Positions 32,331 to 37,735 of a stretch of 37,735 nucleotides of DNA are shown here, piece by piece. The notes below the pieces were generated by a model. That model was not told where the DNA came from. It made no database searches and saw nothing but the letters and a program-made list of their open reading frames with translations. Source of the stretch: Gnetum montanum (taxonomy: Eukaryota; Streptophyta; Gnetopsida; Gnetales; Gnetaceae). The stretch is taken from positions 57,317 to 95,051 of the forward strand of contig MNCI01014538.1 of NCBI GenBank assembly GCA_015680685.1, read 5' to 3'. Numbering within the stretch: position 1 is the first letter of the stretch; each line of letters opens with the position of its first letter. Made by a program: the position numbers and the translations under genes.

Positions 32331-33340
32331 ACCAGTAGTTTTGCAATCTTAAAGAAATTCTCTATGAATCATCGATAATAGCCAATGTGTCCAAGAAATG
32401 ACCAAACATCTTTGACTATTTCTGGTTGGTGGATAATTCCTTGGATGACCCTTATTTCTTTAGGGGCTACCTCAACTCTTGCTTGTGAGATTCAGTGCCC
32501 CAATATAGTGCCCTCCTAGACCATCAAATGACTTTTTTGCCAATTAAGCCTAATATTTGTTTCAACACATCTTTTTAATACTTGCTCAAGGTGATCCAAG
32601 GCTTGCTCAAATGTAGCTCCATAGGTAGAGAAGTCATCCATAAAGACTTCTACCTCACTACCAATTTATTGTTGAAAAATGCTAAAAACTAGGCATTGAA
32701 ATGTGGCAGGAGCATTACATAGACCAAAAGGCATCTTGCAATATGCAGAGGTCCCCTAGGGATTCATCAATGTTGTTTTGGCCTAGTCCTCTGGTGCGAT
32801 CTAGATTTGGTTATAGCCACCATAACCATCTAGAAAACTATAGTAGCAATGCCCAAATATTGTGTCTAACACCTTATCAACAATGGCAATGGAAAATGAT
32901 CCTTGAATGTTATCATATTCAATAGCCAAAAATTAATGCAGACTTGCCACTTGTCACATTTCTTTAACACAATCATGAGTGGGCTAATCTACTCACTATC
33001 CACAATAGGATAGATGAACCCCACCTTAAGGAGTTGTTCGATTTCCTCTTTGACAATCTACTTCAATTTGGGATTCAATCACCTCTGTGGCTACCTCTTG
33101 GCTTCATGAATGAATCAGTGTAGATACAATGCTAGCATATCCTAGGATCAATCCCTATGAGTTCGGGATATGACCAATCAAAGACTACTAACCATTTTTT
33201 AACCACATTCAACAACATCTATTTCTATTTTGGAGCAAGATTTGCATTGATTATTACCAGCTTTCCATTTTTTAAGAATACATATTCCATGCTAGGAGGT
33301 AGATTTTTTAACTCAAGGGGCTCTTACTTGAAATTTTTAG
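32331..33340 (-). pseudogene. Reverse transcriptase of copy 2 (FMDDF intact)
   Basis: The linker shows LELKNLPPSMEYVFLKNG and FDWSYPELIGIDPRIC, then LNPKLK, IVKEEIEQLLKVGFIYPIVD and SPLMIVLKKCDKWQVCINFW. The active-site box reads EVEVFMDDFSTYG, with its Asp pair at plus coordinates 32633-32638. It aligns with copy 1 along its length. Several frameshifts and stops lie between the box and the fingers, so the protein is not expressed intact, but the catalytic pair was not hit. Confidence 0.9.
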
Positions 33341-33589
33341 GAATTTTCAACTCTTCCCAATAAGTATCATCATTTGCATTATCGAAGAGTTCATGATGAA
33401 CTTGCTCTAGTTCATCCATGCCTGTGACATATGCACATGTCAAGCTCTCAGTAGGTTTCATGTAAAGTGTGATGCTTTCAGAATCAATAGTCAACCACAG
33501 GGTGCCCTCTTGTTTTGTGGTTGTTGCATATAGATACCTTTGAATATCTACTTTTGGTGCATACTTCTTACATGCATAAATGGATGCTT

Positions 33590-33959
33590 ATTTAACAAAC
33601 TAGAGTTTCTGCGCATAATTACACCTTGTATTGTTGTATGCGATGCATGGAAAACTCTTCTTATTGATCTTTCTGAATGCATTTTTCTTAGATATTACCA
33701 AGAAAATTTCTCTAATGTCCATTCTTACATTAATGATTCTTAGCCATGCCCTTCCCATGATGATTGAGAAGTTCCCTTTACAATTCTCAACCTTAATTAC
33801 TAGGAAATCAATAGAATAAGACCACCAACAAATAATGGTCACAATGTTTTCCATCAATCCCAATGGAACAATAATGGACTAGTCTACCAATTCTAATCTA
33901 ATACTACTCTTCTTGAGAGGAGGTAGGTTCCATGTAGTATACATCTCCTGAGTGATGAA
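33590..33959 (-). pseudogene. Protease C-terminal part of copy 2
   Basis: The 87-codon open stretch 33863-33600 reads GLMENIVTIICWWSYSIDFL, KGNFSIIMGRAWLRIINVRM and SFPCIAYNNTRCNYAQKL, matching copy 1 6160-6430. Upstream to 33959 a frame reads FITQEMYTTWNLPPLKKSS, the counterpart of LIPHDVYKAXNLPHHKK in copy 1, which lies just behind the catalytic motif. LTR3 begins exactly there, so the catalytic motif and gag are cut off. Confidence 0.85.
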
Positions 33960-34752
33960 TGATGAGGTACCCCTACACTCAACCATACGAATATGAGCGT
34001 TTCACGCGTGATCTAGTCAAACTCCAAGGACTAAGTGATTACACGCCTTAATGGAACACTTAGGGTTAATCAATCGTTGTCTTCCCAAACTTACTTGTAT
34101 TGTCACAGTTGTATGGTTAAGTAAGCTTCAGGTACATGATTTTTATAACTTTTATCTTTTTGATGTCTTATGCTAATAAGGGAAAGGGAAAGAGAACTAA
34201 GTGACTAACTTACATTGACTATTCATTAACTAGGTTCTAATTGTCCTAACACTAGTATTCGTTCCCACTTTCCATACACATCCTGAACTAGTGTAATGCT
34301 ACTAGGATTACCAAATGCTAATCGTTACCGGGTTACCAAGCGCTACACGCATGCTCGAAGCGGTCATACTGAGTGCACTTAACTAAGAGGATCAAGGGTT
34401 GAGAGAGAAATTAATTAAATAGGAAAGCGTTAAACATTCAATAAGAATTAATTACTAGTTAGCTTAGTCCGTATGCTGCAAGGTTTATCATAAATCTCAT
34501 CTTTATTGTCGTACACAAATGTGTGCTCAAGTACAATTTGCTCGAATAAAGATCCGTTCACTCTATGACTCCTACTGCGGGCACACAAAAATTATTCTAA
34601 CTTCAGAATGGTAAAATTGCAAGAGTTTGGCTAAGGGTCTAAATCTAACTCCCCCAGAACAAAGGGCACTGCCTCTTATTTATAGAAGATGAGGTAGGAC
34701 GCGATATCACATGGCAAATGCAATATCACGTACGCGATATCGCGGCTCATCA
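33960..34752 (-). repeat. LTR3: probable solo LTR of the copy 1/2 family
   Basis: The 793-bp unit has TGATGA at 33960 (plus strand) and TCATCA at 34752, so a 6-bp inverted repeat and TG...CA ends. R/U5 and polyadenylation signal (AATAAAG, plus 34501-34507) match LTR1. No PBS stands at its internal edge (copy-2 protease sequence continues instead) and no polypurine tract at the other. Flanks are ATGAA (33955-33959) and TTGAA (34753-34757), four of five bases equal. It keeps many CpGs, unlike LTR2, and its U3 differs from LTR2. A solo LTR inserted in copy 2 explains all this best. Confidence 0.7.
34676..34685 (-). promoter_or_regulatory. TATA box of LTR3
   Basis: Minus-strand CTATAAATAAGAG lies 67 bp inside the LTR. 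Upstream of it (34701-34743) stand three copies of a palindrome, GCGATATCAC, GCAATATCAC and GCGATATCGC, the last of them perfect. Confidence 0.65.
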
Positions 34753-34897
34753 TTGAAACACCACAAAAAATTTCGAGTTTGGCGCTTGTCCAACAAGAAG
34801 CAGATCCCTATGACCCTCAACGGCGTCGGCTACATTTGGAGTCACACATGGAAATTTCGAGGACTGAAACACTCGGTTTTTACCAAGTGTTGTGCCG

Positions 34898-34972
34898 GCG
34901 TCTACGCCCAGCGTAGACGCCCAGCGTAGACACCCAGCGTCTACGCCTAGCGTATATGCCCAGCGTATACGC
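34898..34972 (+). repeat. U3 block 1: six 13-bp units with a palindromic core
   Basis: Decamers start at 34898, 34911, 34924, 34937, 34950 and 34963, an exact 13-bp period. They read GCGTCTACGC, GCGTAGACGC, GCGTAGACAC, GCGTCTACGC, GCGTATATGC and GCGTATACGC, joined mostly by CCA. The outer GCGT...ACGC arms are self-complementary. Position upstream of the TATA box fits an enhancer made of sites for a dimeric protein. Confidence 0.95.
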
Positions 34973-35060
34973 CAGACGCCCAGCATACACACCTCACGTG
35001 TACGCTCAGCAGGTGCAACAGGAGTAGGAATTAAAGCAAGTCGGTGGCCAGCATCCATCA

Positions 35061-35217
35061 GCGTATACGCCCCGGCGTATACGCCCCGGCGTATACGCCA
35101 GCATCCATCAGCGTATACGTCCCAGTGTATACGCCCAGCGTCCATCCAAGTTCACACGCCCAGCAAGTCCAGCGTATACGCTGGCGTGATGTAGCGTATA
35201 CGCCCAGCGTATACCAT
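35061..35217 (+). repeat. U3 block 2: GCGTATACGC palindromes
   Basis: Perfect GCGTATACGC occurs at 35061, 35075, 35089, 35172 and 35194. One-base variants lie at 35111 (GCGTATACGT) and 35125 (GTGTATACGC), and a weaker one at 35208. Spacing is 14 or 22 bp within clusters. GCATCCATCA is repeated between clusters (35051, 35101). The block ends about 75 bp before the TATA box. Confidence 0.95.
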
Positions 35218-35288
35218 ATTTCTAAAATGTGCACGCCCGGTCGACACGCCACGTGTCTCCCAACCCGATTTTCCTGGTAACCCTTCCC

Positions 35289-35298
35289 CTATAAAAGG
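35289..35298 (+). promoter_or_regulatory. TATA box of the young LTR
   Basis: CTATAAAAGG stands in a pyrimidine-rich context (CCCTTCCCCTATAAAAGGCC) and is a near-ideal plant TATA box. Transcription would be expected to begin roughly 30 bp further, near 35325. Confidence 0.85.
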
Positions 35299-35559
35299 CC
35301 CAGTTTTCCACATTTTTAAGGTTGGCAAAAATTTACCAGAGCAGACCCAGAGCAATTATGCTGTAAAACCAGAGCTTGAAACCCTCACACGCTGGAAGTC
35401 CTGTACGCTGAGCACAGTCTCTATGCTCCACCTACCGTACAAACTAGCCGCCTCCCCTGCACCCACCGGGGCTTTACGTCTGCCTTGTGTACACGCACAA
35501 CTACGTTAAGACCGGTACCTCGAAAACTGTGTTCTTACAGCATCATTGTTACAGTTTAC

Positions 35560-35880
35560 ATTCTGTTTACGCTCACATTGTTTACGCTGTTTACATTTGT
35601 CTACGCTGTTTAAACTTGTTTACACTGTTTACGCTGCACTTACATTTCACGTTGTCCAAGCCCTGTTTACGCTTTACGTTGTCTACGCTCTGTTTGCGCT
35701 GTTTACGCTCTACGCCCTGTTTCAACACTTTACGCTTTACGCTCTGTCTACGCTGTCTACGCCCTGTTCACACTGTTTACGCTGTACACACCTCGTTTAC
35801 GATGATTACGCTATCCACACTTTGTTTACGCCCTGTTTTCACTGTTCACTCGTTTTACGCCCATTACACAGTTTATGCTT
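35560..35880 (+). repeat. R/U5 array of TTTACGC / TCTACGC half-sites
   Basis: Words such as TGTTTACGCTG, TGTCTACGC and CTTTACGCT recur about every 9-20 bp. They contain one arm of the U3 palindromes (ACGC) without the GCGT partner. The longest plus frame across it (35546-36229) is a by-product of the repeat, rich in Val-Tyr-Ala, and is not a gene. Confidence 0.9.
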
Positions 35881-35951
35881 AACCCAGCGTATAACACTTC
35901 GATGGTGCTCGGGGAAATCCTTGTCTGATCCACGTGCGAACCACCCAAGGT

Positions 35952-35997
35952 ACCCTACCTTCGTGCATTCCAGCTCGCCCTCAGGCGAAGGTAGGGT
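35952..35997 (+). other. U5 inverted repeat, 12-bp perfect stem
   Basis: ACCCTACCTTCG (35952-35963) is the exact complement of CGAAGGTAGGGT (35986-35997), with a 22-nt loop. It lies 75 bp before the LTR end, so both genomic and messenger RNA would carry a strong hairpin just upstream of the PBS. Confidence 0.9.
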
Positions 35998-36076
35998 CAT
36001 CTGTGCTCATCCCGCGATCCCGTGGTCTCTGTTTTTCCTTCCAGCCGAGGACCAACGATTTCGGGCGGTACAGAAA

Positions 36077-36094
36077 TTGGCGCTAGAAGGAGGG
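36077..36094 (+). other. Primer binding site of the young element
   Basis: TTGGCGCTAGAAGGAGGG lies four bases behind the LTR end. TGGCGC at the start means a tRNA ending GCGCCA would pair here, as in many plant gypsy elements. I could not name the tRNA with certainty. Confidence 0.85.
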
Positions 36095-36142
36095 CCTCCG
36101 CTTAAACAAATTGACTGTACGCTTCTCAGTGTCCACGCTCAT

Positions 36143-36484
36143 CAGCGTTTTCGCTGCCCTGTTTTAATCCCCGACTCTCAGCATCTACACTGTCAACCTT
36201 CCAGCGTCTACACTGCATACATACCCTAGCGTCTACGCTGCACACTTACGTCAGCGTCTACGCTGCAAACTCCAGCGTCTACGCTGCTCGAAGACCAGCA
36301 TCTACGCTGTCAACCTTCCAGCGTCTACGCTGCATACATACCCTAGCATCTACGCTGCAAACTCCAGCATCTACGCTGCATACTTAGCATTTACGCTGCC
36401 CGAAAACCAGCGTCTACGCTGCATACTAAGCGTTTACGCTGCACACTGACCAGCGTCTACGCTGAACACTTAGCGTTTACACTC
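36143..36484 (+). repeat. Leader array of CAGCGTCTACGCTG palindromes
   Basis: Units lie near 36202, 36227, 36252, 36273, 36296, 36319, 36344, 36365, 36385, 36408, 36428, 36451 and 36471, plus CAGCGTTTTCGCTG at 36143. Spacing is 20-25 bp. The consensus is CAGCG-TCTA-CGCTG, able to form a 5-bp stem with a 4-nt loop in RNA. Bases about 36183-36240 and 36300-36357 form a higher-order direct repeat at 117 bp (five units). The array ends about 15 bp before the gag ATG. Confidence 0.95.
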
Positions 36485-36498
36485 AAACAGTTTTACAT

Positions 36499-37735
36499 AT
36501 GCAACCTATTGTCATGAATCTTGTAAACACCACTGCTGCCACTACCCAGGACATTAACATCTCAGACACCATGGCTGCCCAGCAGTTTGTCACACCACAC
36601 TTGGGAGGGCAATCCATGATGGGGCCCCGTCGGTCTTTGAGGTTACAAGGGAGAGATCCAGCTGCCAACGTTATAACCCAAGATGAGTATAACTTCATCT
36701 GCATTAAGATACAAGCCGACCTGGCAGTGGATCGGGCTAAAATCAAAGTAAAGAGACAATTCGAACTCTTTTACAGGGGGGTACATGAGTTCATCCCTTC
36801 CCCATATGACGTAATCCCCGTTCCAAAACAATTCTTAGAGCTCTTTACTCAGCTCCTTCTGCACAGGAGCCAGTCATTGGATCAACCCGCGCTAGAGCCT
36901 CAGCTAGGGGAAGAAGATGAGTTCGCTGCCCAATCCGAGCAGGGAGACTCATACCACACCTTGAGCCCCCAAGCACAGATGAACCCCATCTTCCATCCTG
37001 GGACAGGGGAAGCCCTGTCCGTACAACACACTAGACTCGCCCAAGTTCAGATGCCACCACCGGAAACACCAGCACTCGTGCACATTCCGCTCCCGAGTGA
37101 TCCCCAACCTCACACCTTCCCTATAATAGTTACCCCTAATACAGCTACGGGCCCGTCCTCACAAGCACCGCCTCCTCATGATAGCACGGGACCAACATTC
37201 CCACCTCGCGTAATTGGGATGCTGCATGTGATCCCCGCGTCTACATTAGCTCATTTCATACCCCATATCCAGATGCATACAGCTCCCCAAGCAGTCCCAG
37301 CCCAATAGGGAGTCCCCGCATATAACGTAGCGGGACAATGGCCAGCAAGGGGGGCGTCATCATATCAAATTCCTCATCACCACGTCCTGCCCCACGCAAC
37401 CCCCCCGATTACGGTTCCTCAAGCACAGCCCCAGCTACAACAACAACAACAACCACAACATTTTCCTTTTAACATCTCAGCCTTAGCACCGTCTGCCGTT
37501 AACTACCCATAGGCACAACCGTCGATCACCCAGCCTTCGGCTTTCCAACCCGCGACCCAGCAATCTAGCTGGTATGCAGCTCTACACCCCCAGCCTGTAG
37601 CTTCACCAAGCACCCAAGATTGGGTGGACGCTAAAAAATTGATGTAAGAATTGACAGATGAGGTAAAACGCCTCAAAACCGTCGCTGATGGAGAACTGAG
37701 AGTAGTAGATTTCTACAATGATGACCCTATCAGCT
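36499..37735 (+). pseudogene. gag: gag of the young element, N-terminal part, three in-frame stops
   Basis: ATG 36499 (MQPIVMNLVNTTAATTQDIN) opens 269 codons. An early GPRRSLRLQGRDP block and a helical part (FICIKIQADLAVDRAKIKVK) are followed by a Pro/Gln/His-rich region. The same frame goes on to the window end through TAG 37306, TAG 37510 and TAA 37645, with a poly-Gln run near 37436-37460, then LTDEVKRLKTVADGELRVVD and FYNDDPIS, the helical lead-in to a gypsy capsid. Stops in Gln-rich surroundings suggest C-to-T changes at Gln codons. The capsid domain itself lies outside. The ATG was chosen as the first Met after the leader array. Confidence 0.75.

Larger units (their letters stand above)
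27540..33959 (-). mobile_element. Ty3/gypsy copy 2, inverted relative of copy 1, internally deleted
   Basis: On the minus strand, from high to low coordinates: protease C-terminus, linker, RT, RNase H, integrase zinc finger, then directly the 3' ORF, polypurine tract and 3' LTR. Every block has a counterpart in copy 1. The integrase core, its C-terminus and the 2-kb spacer are missing at a junction near 31335. Protease homology runs up to 33959, where LTR3 interrupts it; gag is not seen in the window. In-frame stops are many, but the RT active-site box is intact. Confidence 0.92.
34754..36072 (+). repeat. 5' LTR of the young gypsy element (about 1.3 kb)
   Basis: The right end is GGGCGGTACA at 36072, followed by GAAA and the PBS. 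U3 spans to the TATA box at 35289 and contains palindromic decamers in two blocks (34898-34972 and 35061-35217). R/U5 contains a long TTTACGC-type array (35560-35880) and a 12-bp-stem inverted repeat (35952-35963 with 35986-35997). Left end as discussed for the element. Confidence 0.75.
34754..37735 (+). mobile_element. Young Ty3/gypsy element, 5' end (LTR, leader, gag)
   Basis: The sequence is CpG-rich and has a much longer, nearly clean coding frame than anything else in the window. Order is LTR with TATA box, LTR end at TACA (36072), PBS, a 422-bp leader and gag. The rest lies beyond the window. The gag style (long Pro/Gln-rich N-terminal half, no early zinc knuckle) and PBS type suggest a Tat-like gypsy element. 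It is not the same family as copies 1/2. The left edge is uncertain: TGAAACACC at 34754 immediately after LTR3 is the best TG start, but a start somewhat further right cannot be excluded. Confidence 0.85.

Noticed and set aside
27533-34757. TTGAA at 27533-27537 and 34753-34757 as a TSD for one element running from LTR2 to LTR3
   Set aside because: LTR2 and LTR3 have different U3 and CpG content, LTR3 has no PBS at its inner edge, and the LTR2 outer end is not TG at that spot. The match is probably chance.
34753-34800. Continuation of copy-2 protease behind LTR3 (TTGTTGGACA on the minus strand resembles copy 1 near 6011)
   Set aside because: The match is limited to about 17 bases; neighbouring bases do not align, and the sequence is CpG-rich like the young LTR.
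34750-35145. 131-codon minus-strand frame and the overlapping plus frames
   Set aside because: They are translations of the palindromic U3 repeats. Low-complexity, opposite frames equally open.
35546-36229. 227-codon open frame on the plus strand
   Set aside because: It is produced by the TTTACGC repeat (Val-Tyr-Ala-rich) and crosses the LTR end and PBS. Not a gene.
36143-36484. Regular short repeats with dyad symmetry as a CRISPR array
   Set aside because: Spacers are only 6-11 bp and similar to each other, no cas genes exist, and the context is a plant retroelement leader.

Overview
The window is plant nuclear DNA made almost entirely of LTR retrotransposons in several states of decay. 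I see no intact host gene, rRNA, tRNA or CRISPR array. The mix (Ty1/copia with UBN2-type gag, Ty3/gypsy with plant-style extra ORFs, a dual-RNase-H Tat/Ogre-like relic, solo LTRs, A+T-rich CpG-poor fossils beside a CpG-rich young insertion) fits intergenic DNA of a large-genome seed plant. A gymnosperm or a giant-genome monocot would fit, but the sequence alone does not settle the species.

Layout. 1-1030: unassigned. 1036-3789 (-): a 3'-truncated copia element with its 5' LTR, PBS, gag, protease and integrase, but no reverse transcriptase. 3790-15460 (+): gypsy 'copy 1', lacking its 5' LTR; gag, protease, RT, RNase H, integrase, a 2-kb spacer, then a ~2.9-kb third coding region (called 3'-ORF here), a polypurine tract and the 3' LTR (LTR1). 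15461-16852: flank with an unidentified minus-strand coding relic. 16853-17845: a solo LTR with perfect TACTT target-site duplications. 17846-19360: repeat-poor flank. 19360-~24390 (+): a heavily decayed Tat/Ogre-like pol with RT, two RNases H, integrase, repeated 3' UTR, PPT and LTR. 24945-26290: degenerate repeats. ~27540-33959 (-): gypsy 'copy 2', same family as copy 1 but inverted, with its 3' LTR (LTR2), 3'-ORF, RNase H, RT and protease; the integrase core and spacer are deleted. 33960-34752 (-): LTR3, same family but CpG-rich and apparently a solo LTR inserted in the copy-2 protease region. ~34754-37735 (+): the 5' end of a much younger gypsy element, with LTR, PBS, leader and gag running off the window.

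How the parts relate. Copies 1 and 2 decode each other: the 3'-ORF, protease C-terminus and RT can be aligned between them, so one can separate family-conserved sequence from decay. Copy 1 lost the RT YMDD-box aspartate and the protease aspartate; copy 2 keeps the RT box but has no integrase core. Neither could move on its own.

The most unusual signal is in the young element. One core (ACGCTG or its complement CAGCGT) is built into three different arrays: exact 13-bp tandem palindromes in U3, half-site repeats in R/U5, and about 14 palindromes every 20-25 bp in the leader between PBS and gag, each able to fold as a 5-bp RNA stem with a 4-nt loop. Several other LTRs in the window carry palindrome arrays with different cores at the same U3 position, while LTR1, LTR2 and LTR3 share R/U5. 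This suggests U3 modules that turn over quickly around a conserved architecture.
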